Both the position numbers and the translations under genes were made by a program. Shown piece by piece: positions 11,106 to 24,089 of a DNA stretch of 64,000 nucleotides; positions within the stretch are counted from its first letter, which is position 1; the number at the start of each line of letters is the position of its first letter. Under the pieces are notes generated by a model. That model ran no database searches. It saw only the letters and a list, made by a program, of their open reading frames with translations, and had not been told where the DNA came from. The stretch comes from Pegoplata infirma (Eukaryota; Arthropoda; Insecta; Diptera; Anthomyiidae), in the NCBI GenBank assembly GCA_963921195.1, contig OY992536.1:176584995-176648994 (forward strand). Direction: 5' to 3'.

Positions 11106-13080
11106 AGCTAATGTAAGCTTTCTCTGATAGCCACTTTAGGTAGCGGAGACAGTGCTAAGGTACACATTATGTAAACTAAAGCAAAACTAAATCTTTGTTT
11201 TATTTTTCTTAATATTCTTAGTACACAACAGGTTATAGGAAACAGTTATGGTTTTCATGCCAATAACTTTTGATTATAGCAAATTTAGAATTCATCTTAA
11301 TTTATATTATTTATTATTTAATAATAATTAATTTTTAGAAGTGCTTTTTCCACTTTGCAATCCACTTTAATTGTTGAATTTTCAAAAGTCCTAAACTTTA
11401 TACAAACTTTTGTAATCCAAAATTAAATTTGTCTATTAAAAATTAATAACATAATAATAAGAAGAAGCACAAAAAAACCTTTTTCATGTAAATTAACAAT
11501 TTTTTTTTTTTTTTTGAAAAGTATATGAAAAAAAACTACTTACTGTGTTGATTTAATACAAATTTTATGAATAACATTCAATCTTATCTGTATGCATCTC
11601 CATTCTTTTGTAGTCGCTACATGATGGGGAAACAATCTACCAAGGAGTGGTAAAGCCAAAAAAATTCCAAACAATTTAAACTATGAAAACTATTATTATT
11701 ATGATGATGTTAGAGGCAAAAAATGAAACAAGTAAATGAAAATTTATAGTCGGTAAGGAACGACTATATAAATAGCCTCAACTTTATGAGGTGAGTTAAG
11801 GAAAAATGTCATGTAATAGTGTGCAGTCAAAAAGGAATTAAATAAAAAACTTTGAGTCTGTTTGACTCTGCTATTCGCATTTAATTAAACCATTATGAGA
11901 CAAAAATCTAAATTTTAACTTTTCAAAGTGCTATGCATCGAAAACTGTAGTTGAAATCGGGTAACAAACATAAATGGCAGGCATTTAAAAAAGCTTGGAG
12001 TATCCTAATGTTGCCCCCATTCGACCTGTTGGGTCCAGCTTGATCTACCATTACCTTCTGTAGAGTACACAATAAACAACATAAAGTCAACACTATAGAA
12101 TTTATACTCCTGCTGTTTTATACTGCTGTACATCGCAAGAAGAATGCAGTTTAATTTTCCTCCTGTTACTTGTTGTTTTTTGTTTTATAAATATTGTGTT
12201 TTTTCTTTTTCAGAACAAAGATGACCAAAGGGTGTAATTTTGAAGTTTTGTTTTTTTTAATTTTCATCCAATGTTTTTTTTTTGTAGTTTGTCGTTTGTT
12301 TTTATGCGCCAATTTATACTTTGTGTAAATATTGTCCTTTAATAATACTTCAAGCAGCGAGCGGACGGACAAACAAGTTAAAAAAACTAAATTATGTTTT
12401 TGGACTCCCCCTGCTGAAACAAAAATGTATATATAAACAATGGCAACCCAACAGCAGTAGCCAAAATCACCAACTGCATGAATATTATGTTGATGCTGAA
12501 GAAGAATATAAAACACAACGTAACAAAATATTCCGCCTGCCTTAATAACAAACAAAACCCTTCAATGGAATAAATTCTCTCGTGCAGTAACTATAACGGA
12601 CATTCAATGTTGTCTACTATGTAGAAAACATTAAGGCGCTCAGATTATGAGAAATTTTTTGTATCCCGGCTAAAATTGAATTGTGTTAGCCATATACATA
12701 TTAATACGTCTGACAATACATGATTAATATGGAATCATATATGATCATATATAAATATTAGAGTGTCCCTTAATTAGGAAATATTGAGACGGTACCCGCT
12801 CATTTTTTTTTTCTATTTGACTTGAAAATAAATCATGAGTTATTTTCCGACCCTTAAAGAGCCTTAAAGAGCGGGGCCTAAAAATCGTTTATCCATACAA
12901 ACCAAAAAAAATTGATTTTCTTTTTTTGAAATTATTGTTTTACTTGATTACGACAACAAATTTGATATTAGTGGGATATGGAATTTCCTATTTTTTTTTG
13001 ACTTAAAAAAATGAAAAATTCAGTAGACTATAAAAAAAATGCGCGAAGTTAGAGAGCAAACCCCATTGGGGTTATACTAC
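11106..13080. other. No gene; AT-rich unique-looking sequence
   Basis: Overlapping frames at 12166-12555 (minus) and 12321-12545 (plus) have no recognisable domains. 12700-12765 has ATATGATCATATATAA words like the CCCGAG elements. 12766-12780 reads TTAGAGTGTCCCTTA, resembling a foldback end, but no partner end was found. Confidence 0.45.
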
Positions 13081-13290
13081 TACACTCTAAAAAGTCCTTG
13101 TAAAAATACTACTATAAAGTGGGTAAATTTTTATGTAAAACAACACACAACGCCTAAAATTGAGCACCAAGTGTCTAAAATTTTAGTTTACACACAAAAA
13201 TTTTAATATTACGCACATTATATAGTATTTTGTGAGTTTATAAATATATTTTCAAAATTATAAACACAAAATTTTTAAAATTACACATTT

Positions 13291-14398
13291 GGGCCATTCC
13301 AGAAAATTTAGCTCAAATTTTAGTCATTTTTGGAAATGGTGTCTCAGATTAATTTGAACCTTGACACATAGATAGCCCTCATAAATATGATATGTGTACC
13401 ATATATCGCTTTTTTACATTTGGTGTATTTAACGAATTATGGCGGGTCAAAGATTGACTTTTTAAGCAAAAGTAAGAAAAATACATCACATTTAAAGAGC
13501 TGTAACTTCTTAACCAATGACCCGATTTTCACAAATTTAGGCTCACGTGAAAGCTGGGGTTCTTCTTTTAGAAAATATTTTTAAAATAACACAGTTTTTT
13601 TTACACAAATGATGCAAAAATGCAAAAACATTTTTTCTTTTCGAATATTTAAAAAAACACATCTTCGATTTTTTTTAAAAAAATTCTGGTGAAAAATAAC
13701 AATGTTTTGTATAACATATTCAAAATTCAGAGTGGGATCTCCATGGGATCAAAAACTATTCTGTTTTAAGTACGAGGTTCTCATATTTTTCCCTTAGAAA
13801 ATTTAAATTTCTAATGTTTTGAATGTTTTTCAAAATTTTAATAGTATAATTTTCTTTGAAAATTTAAATTTTTATATTGAAGAAACATAAAATTTAAATT
13901 TTCTAAGGTAAAATTTAAGAACTTCGTACTAAAACCAGAATATATTTTGATCCCATTGGGATCCCACTCTGAATTTTGGATATGTTGTACAAAACAGTAT
14001 TGTTTATCACCAAGCTTTTTTTTTAAAAATCGAAGATGTGCTTTTTAAATATTCGCAAAAAAAAATGTTTTTGAATTTTTGCAACACTTCTGAAAAAAAA
14101 ACCGTATGCTTTTGAAAATATTTCCTAAAAGAAGAAGAATTAAGCTTTCATATGAGCCATTACTTGTGATAATCGGATTACTAGTTACAAAGTTAGAGCA
14201 GGTTAAACGTCATGTATTTTTCTGACTTTTGCTAAAAAAGTCGAACTTTGACCCGCGATAATTCGAAAACTACAGCAAATTTTGAAAATCCAAAAATGCA
14301 ACATATCTCATATAAACGTGGATATCTATGAGCCAAATTCTCAGTGGCGTCCAAAGGCATGTTTCCGAACAGTGGGGCGAAAATTTTTGGAATTACCC
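13291..14398. mobile_element. Foldback palindrome with arms of about 500 bp
   Basis: Left arm 13291-13800 is the inverse of about 13890-14398. Paired landmarks are 'gcgggtcaaag' and 'ctttgacccgcg', 'tcagagtgggatct' and 'gatcccactctga', and 'catcttcgatttt' and 'aaaatcgaagatg'. The ends are GGGCCATTCCAGAAA and TTTTTGGAATTACCC, with ATTT on both sides (13287-13290 and 14399-14402), a likely 4-bp TSD. Confidence 0.8.
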
Positions 14399-14812
14399 AT
14401 TTAATGTTTATTGTAAACATTAAGTGTTTAATTTTCGATATTAAACATTAAATGCGTAATGTTCAACAATTTTAAAATACAAATTGTCAAAATAAAATAA
14501 AAAGGAAAATTTAACCAAAAAATTTTGTTATGCTCGCAATTTAACTAAAATAACGAGAAAAAAACATAAAATAAAAGCAATTAAATATAAAAAAAGTGAA
14601 AATATTAACCAACGCGTTGCAACGTTTCAATGCAACGTAAAATTTTGAAGAGGCTGATCAACGACATAAAAACAAAGCCGATTATTTTAAATTCGTAATA
14701 TTTATGAAAAATATACATTGCATTTTTTCTTAAATATTTGCAATTATAAATCAGAACGGTAAGTACCACAAATGTCTTGGATTTTTTGAATTATTCTTTA
14801 CAAAAATGCGTG

Positions 14813-16490
14813 GATATCAGAATCTGAGAATATTTTTTGTAAAGAAAAAGTGTCTCTCTCCTTAGCAGATTCTGGGAAGATTTCAATAAATTTTTTTTGA
14901 TTCCAACAAATTTTTTTCTGCAAAAAAAATGGGCCAGTTTCTGAGAATTTTTCTATAGAAAAAATATTTCTGATTTTGAAAACTTTTCTATAGAAAAAAT
15001 ATTTCAGATTTTGAGAATTATTCTATATAAGAAATATCTCAGATTTTAAGAATTTTTCTATAGCACAAATATATATTCTCATATTTTGTATTTAGAAAAA
15101 ATATCTCAAATTCTTATATTTTGTCTATAAAAATATATTAGATTCAGAAAATTTTTCTATAAAAAAATTCATTAGATTCTGAGAATTTTTCTATAGAAAA
15201 AATTCATTATATTTTGAAAATTTTTTTATAGAAAAAAATATCTCAGAATCTGAGAATTTTTCTATAGAAAAAATTTCTTATGTTCTGAGAATTTTCTATA
15301 GAAAAAATATTTTACATTCTGAGAATTATTCTATAAAAGAAATATTAAAATTCTAAAACTTTCTGTAGAAAAAAAAAATCTCAGATTCTGAGAAATTTTC
15401 TATAGAAAATAGTATCAGATTCTGAGTAATTTTCTGTAGAAAAAATATATCCGATTCTGAGAAATTTCTATAGAAAAAATGTATCAGATTCTAAGAATTT
15501 TTCTATAGAAAAAACAAATCAGATTCTGAGAATTTTTCTTTGGAATAAATATCTCAGATTCTTAGAATTTTTCTATCAAAAAAATAACTCAGATTGTAAT
15601 AATTTTAATATAGAAAAAAAAAATATACTCGATTCTAAAAATTTTTCTATTACAAAATATCTCAGTTTTTCTGTAGAAAAATTATTTCATATTCCGAAAT
15701 TTTTTTAATTTTCCCAGATTTGGAGAAAAGTTATCAGATTTTGAGAATTTTCTATAAAAAAAAATATCTCAGATTCTAAGAATTTTTCTATAAAAAAATA
15801 TCTCAGATTTTAAGAATTTTTCTAAAGAAAAAATATTTTAGATTCTGAAAATTTTCATAGAAAAAAATCTTTAGATTCTGAGAAATTGTCTTTAGAAGAA
15901 ATATCACAGATACTGAGATTTTTTCTATAGAAAAAATATCTTAGATACCTAGAATTTTTCTATAGAAAAAGTATTTCAGATTCTGAAAATTTTTCATAAA
16001 AAAATTCTTTAGATTCTGAGAAATTTTCTTTAGAAAAAATATCTGAGATACTGAGAATTTTTCTATAGAAAAAAATATCTTAGATACCTAGAATTTTTCT
16101 ATAGAAAAAGTATTTCAGATTCGGAAAATTTTTCTATAGAAAAAATATCTCAGATTCTAAGAATTTTTCTATAAAAAAATATCACAGATTTTAAGAATTT
16201 TTCTGAAAAAATTTTTTTTTGATTCTAATAATTTTTCTATAGAAAAAATTCTTTAGATTCTGAAAAATTTTCTATAGAAAAAATATCTCAGATACTGATT
16301 TTATAGAAAAAATATCTTAGATACAAAGAGTTTTTCTATAGAAAAAATATCTCAGATTCTGAGAATGTCTCAGATTCTGACATATTTTGTAAAGAAATGT
16401 TATCTTGAATTCTGAGAAATTTTCTATAGAAAAAACTTCTCAGATTCTGAAAATATTCCCTTGTATGATTTAAATATCAGAAATATCTCG
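14813..16490. repeat. 35-bp dyad satellite, array 2
   Basis: About 1.7 kb of diverged units, mainly TCAGATTCTGAGAATTTTTC followed by TATAGAAAAAATAT. The spacers are distinct from array 1, so this looks like a different subfamily or age class. Confidence 0.9.
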
Positions 16491-17085
16491 TAAATAATGT
16501 GAAATTTTTTTATACTTTCAGTTTGAGACAACAACTTATGATAAGAAAGTAAAGTTCCAACGAATTTTCCACTCATTGCGATTGCTCGTTAGTATTTAAT
16601 TTCTTAAATAATTGCAATTTACTGATTAAATCCATTAAATTTATCTTTTTACATATTTTTAGAAACGAAAGACTCACAAGAAATATTTATGTTCGTACAT
16701 CTCTAGAGAAGAAATTACTAATGTTCGAAAAGGTGGTTCCTGTTTATTTTCATTTCCTATTTTATATCCTGCTGAAATCTGTCAGACGATGGATTTTTTT
16801 TTTTTAATTCTATCTCCAAAAAATATGACGGGCAAACAAATATTAATAATGTTCAAAAAATCCATTCTTTAATTTAGCAAATTTTATCTTGTATATGGAT
16901 ATTGTAACGTGTTATTTTTTATTTGTTATTAATATTTAGTTTAAGTTACGAATAATTTTATAACACCAAAAAAAATTGCATTTAAATTATAATTTATGAA
17001 CATTATACATATATCACCAATTTTCATTTCAGTTTAAATAAAAACTATAAAAATAATAATAAAAATGCATTTTTGGTTTTATTTG
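16491..17085. other. No gene; AT-rich
   Basis: Nothing recognisable between the satellite array and the right subterminal words of the 13083-17404 element. Confidence 0.45.
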
Positions 17086-17331
17086 TTTATAGGAATAATT
17101 TTTTAAGCAGGTTGTTAAAAATTAGGCACCTTTTATGTAAAAGAAAACATTTAAAATGCAATTTTAAACATTTTAAATCTATTTTTGAGCACAAGTAAGC
17201 TAAAATTACACATTTTGTGTGTATTGCCAACGAATTTTGAAAGCAGTTCATTTGTAGGTTTACACACAAAATGTCTATTAGTTGTACACACTTTGTGTGC
17301 AAATGTTGAAATTTAAACACATCGAGTATTA

Positions 17332-17381
17332 TTACCCACTTTATTGTAGGAGAACAGTTACCTACAATAAAGTGGGTAAAT
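17332..17381. repeat. Perfect 19-bp hairpin
   Basis: TTACCCACTTTATTGTAGG, a 10-nt loop, then CCTACAATAAAGTGGGTAA. The same word appears once at 13115, near the other end of the element. Confidence 0.85.
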
Positions 17382-17509
17382 TTCAACAAATATTTATAAG
17401 AGTGTACACACAAGTACTTTAAGCTGTCCTGGTTTGGTTGAGGCCCTAAAAAATTACCCTCTAACTGTTTCGCAGTGCTATAAAACACTTTTCAAAAAAA
17501 AAGATTGTG

Positions 17510-17977
17510 ATTGTAAGACATTTTTGCCAGAATCTAAGATATTTCTTTAATAGAAAAGTCTAGAACATTTTCTCAAATTCTGAAACATTCTACACTAATA
17601 CTAGTAGATTCTGAGAAAAATTTAACTCATTCTATAAGAAAAATGATTCGAAATAGAAAAAGTTTTAGATTTTAAGAGATTATTCCGAAAGAAAAACCCT
17701 CGGATTTTAAGACAACTTCCCTATTTGAAAATTATCAGATTCTCAGACATTTTTTTATAAAAAAGTATCAGATTCTGAGACATTTTTCCTATCGAAAAAG
17801 TCTCAGCTTCAAAAAATTTGTTTTTTGATGAAAAAATCTCAAATTTAAGATCTTTTTCTATAGAAAAGTCTTAGATTCTGAGACAATTTTTCTATAGAAA
17901 AATTTTCAGATTCTGAGACATTTTCTACAGAAATGGTCTCAGATTTTGAGACATTTTTTCTTTAAGCACTTTTCTTA
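17510..17977. repeat. 35-bp dyad satellite, array 3
   Basis: Degenerate units with CAGATTCTGAGACATTTTTC and TCTATAGAAAAA. It is interrupted at 17980 by the end of a CAC-ended element. Confidence 0.85.
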
Positions 17978-17979
17978 TA

Positions 17980-18090
17980 CACTCAAAAAAGCCTTGTCAA
18001 ATTACTTGAAAAAAATTCGTAATCCCATTATACAAATATTTTACAGTTTTTCTTGTTTCTTAGCAAAAAATTTTTGATCGAAATTTAATT
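17980..18090. mobile_element. Left end of a CACTCAAAAAA element
   Basis: TA (17978-17979), then CACTCAAAAAAGCCTTGTCA and 'gtaatcccatta'. It matches the inverse of the right end at about 40730-40811 for roughly 100 bp. The other end was not found. Confidence 0.6.
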
Positions 18091-18544
18091 TATTTAATTT
18101 AACAGAAAATGCAAAATAATTTAACAGAAAATGCAAATTCATTCATTTGTGTCTGCAATTCCAGATCATGTTGGTAACCCTTGCGAAATAATGTAAGAGA
18201 CAAAAAAGTTGAAAGAAAGTATGAGGTGAGGTTGAGATTGCTAGAAATAGAATTGTAGTGTTGGAAACTGTCAAAATTTATTCTGTAGAAACTATAAATA
18301 TTCACATATATAAAAAACAGTTTTCATTAACAAGACAAACCGACATTTAAAATCCTACTGAAGATGACACTAACTGGGGTGTTTGAAACCGGTATAGGAA
18401 ATACCAGAAATGTCTATAATTTTTAGAAATTCAATTTTTCTTCTGCATTTTTTCAACTTGAACCCTTATAATTAATTTTTTTTTTAATTTTACAATTTTT
18501 TTCGTATAATAATTATAATAAAAGCTGATATCTTTGGCTAAGAT
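18091..18544. other. No gene; AT-rich
   Basis: Includes 'gatgacactaactggggtgtttgaaaccggtatagg', which does not recur in the window. The minus frame at 18099-18305 has no recognisable domain. Confidence 0.4.
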
Positions 18545-18873
18545 AAACAATCTCAGACTTTCGATAGGAAAAATATCTCAGAATTTGTGAGTTTTTATAG
18601 AAAAAATTTTCTATAATCTGAGACTAAGAATATGAGACTTTTTATATAGAAAAAAACCCAGAATCTGAGATTTTAGGAAAATGTCCCAGAATCTAAGAAA
18701 ATATCTTAAATTCTGAGATTTTTTCCATTTGAAAAATTTTCTTTCGGAAAATGTCTGAGACTCAGAATCTGAGGCTCCTTCTATAGGAAAAATATCCCGG
18801 AAGCTGAGACCTTTTCTGTAGGAGAAATGTTTCAGAATCTTTTTTTTTGTATGAAAAATTTCTTAGATTCTCA
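18545..18873. repeat. 35-bp dyad satellite, array 4
   Basis: Units mostly in the opposite polarity (CAGAATCTGAGACTTTTTCT). Interrupted at 18874 and resumed at about 20538. Confidence 0.8.
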
Positions 18874-20537
18874 CACACAGAGAAATGTTCAGTTGGAATT
18901 CCATTATGAAAACAGAATTTTGATAAATCTTATAAATTTTTAGTTGTTATTGCAAATTTTTTATCACCATATCAAATAAATAACAGCAGTAATAATTAAT
19001 TATCAATCGTGACCGAATAGATGTATCAACAACTAATAATTTGGTAAATATACCCAAACTAAAAACTAATAAAGTTTTTGAAAAATATTTAGTAAGTACA
19101 ACCGTTTCTTTTCGTCCTTATTTTCCCTCTCGACCAATTATCAATTGTTTTAATTAATAAATTCCAAAAACATTAGGTAATAGTATCCACAACTGAAAAT
19201 GTTGGTTAACTTAACCAAATTTTCAATAACTTTTTATTTTTGAAAAATTTTACTAAATTATAAATTTGTATTGGTATTCTTGACTAATAATTGGTCGTTC
19301 GGATTTCATTTCAATTACAAAACTAAAACGTCAAAAAAAAATGAAAATAATAATTAGTTAAAAGAAAAATGTTGTTGTGTTCAGACGTTTTTTAAATATT
19401 AAAATAAAACTCATGTAAAATTCCGTAAAAAATGTTACAAATTTTGACGGTAAGTTGATACCACTGCCGAAATACAAACAATTTAAATCATTAAAATTAA
19501 TTCAATAAATCTTATTTTAGATATTTGCACACGCAACTTTAATGCTAATGCTTAAGATGATATTTCACCCAGAAATCGACAATAAAATCAATTTTGAGCC
19601 AACTATAAAAACCTATGGAACAGTTTCCAAGAAATCCTTAGATTCCAAAATGTCCAGAGAGTAGTAATAAATTTAAGGTTTATATTGAAATTAACAAAGG
19701 TTCACCCTAAAACTATTCTCAGAATCGGAGATATTTTCTTTAGGAAAAATGACTCAAAATCTGAGACTTTTTCTGTAGGAAAAATTTCTCAGAACCTAAG
19801 ACTTTTTTCCGAATCTGAACATTTTTCTATAGGAAAAATTTCAGAATTTGAGACCTTTCCTCATTATCTTAGACTTTTTCAATAGGAAAAATTCTCAGAT
19901 ACTTATACATTTTTCCTGTAGAAGATATTCTATTATATTTTCTGAGATGTTCTTTTAAAGCTACTGAGACATATTTTCTGTAGAAAAATTCTAGGATTCT
20001 GAGATATGTTTCTATAAAAAAATTCTTGAAGTCTGAGACGTTTTTACGATTTTTCCATTGATATTTTTTCTTAAGGAAATATTTTGACTTCGAGTTATTT
20101 TTGCTCTAGAAAGTCTCAGAGATTCTGAGACAATTTTTTTTTTAGAAAAATTGACAGATTTTAAATTTTTTCTATCAGAATTATCAGTTTTAATTAATGT
20201 TTTCTATTGTATGTATTTATTTCACTTTTAAAATTATAAAATTTTTACAATCAAATAAATTAGAAAATTTGCTTGAAAAAAATATTAAAAATTTTATTTC
20301 AAAAGAAAAGTTTAAAAAAATATTGATTGGTACAACTATATAACGCTTTTTAAAATTCGATCACTCTAACCAATGTCAATTTTAACAAAAAAATATTCGG
20401 TTCTTATAATAGATATATATCGGTAGAGACAATTGAATTGGCAGTAGAGGCAACTGAATATTGTGATAGTTGGTGCAACCGCAAAAATTCAGTTGGCAAA
20501 CAATTCAGTTGCAACAACTAAATCTATTTTCTGTGTG
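18874..20537. mobile_element. Long member of the CAACTG-word family, with satellite inside
   Basis: Starts CACACAGAGAAATGTTCAGT and ends CTATTTTCTGTGTG, with CA on each side (18872-18873 and 20538-20539). The CA lies in the satellite word TCAGA, so the element inserted into array 4. CAACTGAAT, CAACTAAT and ACCAAATT words fill both subterminal regions. The core at 19710-20195 is again satellite, either acquired later or brought in by another insertion. Confidence 0.7.
19710..20195. repeat. 35-bp dyad satellite, array 5
   Basis: Diverged CAGAATCTGAGAC and TCTATAGGAAAAAT units in both polarities, inside the CAC-ended element. The frame 19685-19885 is satellite translated. Confidence 0.8.
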
Positions 20538-20636
20538 CAGACTAAAAAATATGTATTAGAAAATGTTGAGAATCTTAGACTTTTTCTAAGAAAAAGTGTC
20601 TCAACTTTACTTTTTCTTTAGAAAAATGTCTCATAG
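20538..20636. repeat. Satellite fragment flanking insertions
   Basis: Short run of GAATCTTAGACTTTTTC and AGAAAAATGTCTCA units, continuous with 18545-18873 if the intervening element is removed. Confidence 0.65.
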
Positions 20637-20913
20637 GCCTCTGTTCTGTCTTTCACAACTTTTCAATTCACATGAAAATTTCCGAATCACACGAAATCAA
20701 GTTTAGTGTTTTATTGATCACATTTTCCTTCGAAGTTGAAATCGAATAATTAAAATTTAAAAAATTATAGGAGAAAAAGTACATTCGTTTTACTTTCACC
20801 AAAATTTATCTATGCGAAACAAAACGAAAAAGAAATACGGATGTGAAACCAAAAAAAATCGGAAATTTTCATTTTCACATTTTTTATGTGAATTACTTTT
20901 TTTGGAACAGCGG
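20637..20913. mobile_element. Small TIR element, CTGTTC ends
   Basis: Left part CTCTGTTCTGTCTTTCACAA, then 'cacatgaaaatttccg'. The right part, ending at 20913, is 'cggaaattttcattttcaca' followed by GGAACAGCGG. Diverged relatives occur at 42815-42994, 36446-36567 and inside 57008-57978. No convincing TSD was seen, so ends may be off by a few bases. Confidence 0.55.
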
Positions 20914-22740
20914 AAATATTCAAGGAAATTGACACAACAATTTTTTAAAGGCTCTAAAGTATTTAATTTTTCCTCCCTTAGGTACTTTCTGGTTTTAGTT
21001 TTTCAAAACCTACAAATGTAGGTGAAGAAATAGCGTTTCGGTGGAAAAATAGAATAGAAAAACATATTTCAGAACCTTAGAGGTTTTCTATGGTGAAAAA
21101 AGTCACTAAATCTAATTGAAATTTTTTTTTATAAAATAGGAATTTTTTGGTGGGAAAATTGTTTCTGAACATTTTCTATGTGTATCTGAATATAAAAAAT
21201 TTTCAAGAGCAAGAATTTTAAAAATTCTTAAAACTTTTCTGTAGCAAAATTGCTCAGAACCTCAATATTTGTCTATTGGGATAATGTCCCAGATTCATAA
21301 ACTTTTTCTTTAAGCAAATGACTCTAAAAAAATTTAAAATCAGGAAATTTTTTTTTTAATTAAATATGTCGCAAATCTGATAGAATATATTTTGTAATGA
21401 ACATTTTTTCAGAATCTTGGTCTCTTGCTGAGAACTTTTTGAGGAGACATTTTTTTAAATATCAAACATTTTCTTAAATTGTAAAATCTGTTTTACGGGA
21501 ATACATTTTTAAAAATTGGAAATGTTTCCACAAAAAAAATCATAATAAACAAGAGGAAAACACTAAAAAAACCTTAACTAATGATTCAAATCCAACCTAA
21601 GGTTTCCTGCAAAAAAAATTTTTTTGAGTAAAAAAAAATGTCCCCCCCCCCCAAACTCAAGTGCTGGATCCGCGCCTGATAATATAATAATAAATTCATA
21701 AGATTTGGCTTAATTTTTCTTACAATTAGGTCCATTTTTCTTGTATATATAAAACTTCAAGTTCTGAGAAACTTTTTCAAATTCTTAGAAAAAAATTTAA
21801 AAATTTTGAGACATTTTCTGTCAAAAAAATTTTCAGATTCGAAACATTTTCCTTTAGAAAAACTTTTAGATTCTTAAATTTTTATTAAATATTATTAAAA
21901 AATTTATTTTCTTACATTGCACTTGGTATTAGATACCAAATACTGCAATTTGAAATCATTTCGGGGTGAGGCCAGGACCCCGGGCCCCTCCTGTATACAC
22001 CATTGTTTGAAGCCATTTAGGCTAATTTTTCTTGTTGCTCAGTTCTATGTTACGTTTTGTACCCGAATTTTTTTTTATTCACCAGCAGGTGAGTTGTTAT
22101 CAATGCACTATGGTTCCAAATCCATTTTTTTTGGCAGAAATTAAAAAAATAAAATTTAACAAATTTTCAAAAGCTTATACATTTCCTCAATGTCAACACT
22201 ATAAACTATCAAGAAAGTATAATGAAAAAAATTTGGTGCCAATACTTTCAGTTCGCTAGGCTTTCAAAGTTGAAAGTTTTGGACGTATAATAAAACCGGA
22301 GTGAAATCAATATTACAGTTATAGAAACGGCAAATGGGAAAAACTAAAATTATAAAGAGGCTAAAGGGACAAATTGAAACCTAAGGATACTAGTTCTTGT
22401 TTAAATTTCCTATTTTAGAGTTAATGCATCCTTGGCGTTATTCTTGGGTGTTTTGATTATGAGAATTTTGGAGCCAAAATAGCCTATATCTTTCGTGGAC
22501 AAAAAGTTGTGTTTGGGCACGAACTTGCATGAGTCTTTAAACGTGAAAGTGTTTTCAATATTGTATATTTAATATTAAAATTAACATCTTGCCAGCATTT
22601 TTTGGCAAACTCCCACAATTTCCATTTTAGTTTAGCACAAATTTCGGCCAAATTTGCTCTTTTTTGCGTGACACGTTTTCAAATTATTTTTTTTATAATT
22701 TTTTTTACCTTCCGTAAAGCTAATTAATTAAGAAAAATAT
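20914..22740. other. No gene; satellite scraps and AT-rich sequence
   Basis: Weak dyad-satellite units at 21055-21330 and 21760-21880. A C run lies at 21641-21653, next to 'ctggatccgcgcctga'. 21957-21995 is a GC-rich island (CCAGGACCCCGGGCCCCTCC). Frames at 21917-22144 and 22032-22259 overlap in different frames and show no domains. Confidence 0.5.
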
Positions 22741-22838
22741 ATTTAAAAAAAAAAAAAAAAATTTTTCCAAAAAAAAAAAATTTAAAAAAAAAAAATTAAA
22801 AAAAAAAAAAAATTTCCAAAAAATTTTTTTTTTTTTCA
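22741..22838. repeat. A/T homopolymer block
   Basis: About 100 bp of A runs broken by short T runs and TTTCC, ending in a T run. Low complexity. Confidence 0.85.
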
Positions 22839-23187
22839 CAATCGATTTTTGATTGCGCTAAGAGATAAAATTCATCCCAGAATTATTCCAAGTGACCTTG
22901 CTTCATTTTTTGAATTTATGCCAAAAAAAAAGCATTTGGCACCATAGTGCAATGTTACAAAACTTTTTTGTTAGAAGTAAATGAAAACAGTAATTCATAT
23001 TTTCTTTTTTTTTAGTCGTTTGCTTATATAGTCAAACTGAGGAAGCGACCTGCATCAATTTCATGTTAAAAATTTTAAGAAAATTATTTTCCTTGATGGA
23101 ACACGTTGAAAAAATTTATTTTCGCAAAATCTAAAGTTAAAAATTGTATATGTTGGAAAAATTACTTTGACTATAAGAAGTAAAAAT

Positions 23188-23405
23188 GGCGCCATGAAAT
23201 AACTCCCAATGAAATAAGTCCCAAGAAAAATAATGCAAAAGGTCCCAAAAATTTCCATACGATTTGGGAGTTATTTCATAATGAAATAACTCCCAAATCA
23301 GCGGGGATTATTTAATTTTTTTTTGAAGTTATTTCATTTTTAAGTTTGGGAGTTATTTCATTATGCAATAACTCCCAAATTATTTTAATGAAATAACTCC
23401 CAACA
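23188..23405. repeat. Left word array of the Foldback-like element
   Basis: GGGAGTTATTTCAT and its inverse ATGAAATAACTCCC occur repeatedly, some back to back as inverted pairs at 23266-23293 and 23345-23403. Confidence 0.9.
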
Positions 23406-23918
23406 GTTTGAGAGAAAATTATGAAAATTAAAATTAAACTTATTGAATTTTCAGGTCTCTTTAATTTTAATTAAAAATACTAAAAAATAGTTATTTTCAG
23501 GAAAAGTTAATTTATTACGGGAAAAGTAAATGACCTCAAACTAGAATAAACTCTTTTTCAATGCTTTTTGAATTATCTTGTAAATTAATTCAGAAAACCA
23601 TTCACTCAGAAGTACATAAATGTCAATCAAAATCAAAAAAAAAAAAATATGTTTGCGAAATGCACTCTGGGAGTAATTGTGAAAAATTTGAGTCCTTCTA
23701 ACAATGGTTTAAATTTATGAAATTAAGTGAAGATCCTCAACCGGTGTAATAAGAAGTTTTAGGATCATGTTGGTTTGGCGGGCACATTAGATTATTTAAA
23801 GTGTAGGCGAAATGAATTTTCGGTCTTTTACAACCCACTCACAATTATCTTTATTTTGAAATATATATTGTTGGAATACGATTATATGTTTGAATAGATT
23901 TGAATGCATATATGTGTG

Positions 23919-23990
23919 AAGAAAGCGCTGCAGGCGAAAAATCTCTTGTAAAAATTTTTCGCCTGCGCCGCACAGTGTTGCGTCTTCATG
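23919..23990. repeat. GC-rich hairpin
   Basis: GCAGGCGAAAAAT (23930-23942) pairs perfectly with ATTTTTCGCCTGC (23954-23966) across an 11-nt loop. An outer imperfect stem runs GAAGAAAGCGCT to AGTGTTGCGTCTTC. It is much richer in GC than its surroundings. Confidence 0.85.
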
Positions 23991-24089
23991 TAAAGAGTGG
24001 CCAAAAATAGAAGGAGTTAAGTTAGAGCGTTAAAATTTGGAACACTTGTTAAGATCGATAAGATCAAGAAAAATTTTGAATTTGGTCAA

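Larger units (their letters stand above)
13083..17404. mobile_element. CAC-ended element (word AAAGTGGGTAAA) with satellite inside
   Basis: Left CACTCTAAAAAG preceded by TA (13081-13082); right TTATAAGAGTG followed by TA (17405-17406). Both subterminal regions carry ATAAAGTGGGTAAATTT, ACACACAAAAT and related words in both orientations. It contains a 1.1-kb palindrome (13291-14398) and a satellite array (14813-16490). The 133-residue minus frame at 17087-17488 translates these words and runs past the end; it is not a gene. Confidence 0.65.

Noticed and set aside
12166..12555. Overlapping opposite frames of 129 and 74 aa
   Set aside because: No domain, lysine/asparagine-rich tail from A runs; no coding signal.
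17087..17488. 133-aa minus-strand frame
   Set aside because: Spans the end of a transposable element and consists of its subterminal words; no domain.
21957..21995. CpG island or promoter
   Set aside because: Only about 40 bp, no adjacent gene, likely a fragment of another repeat.
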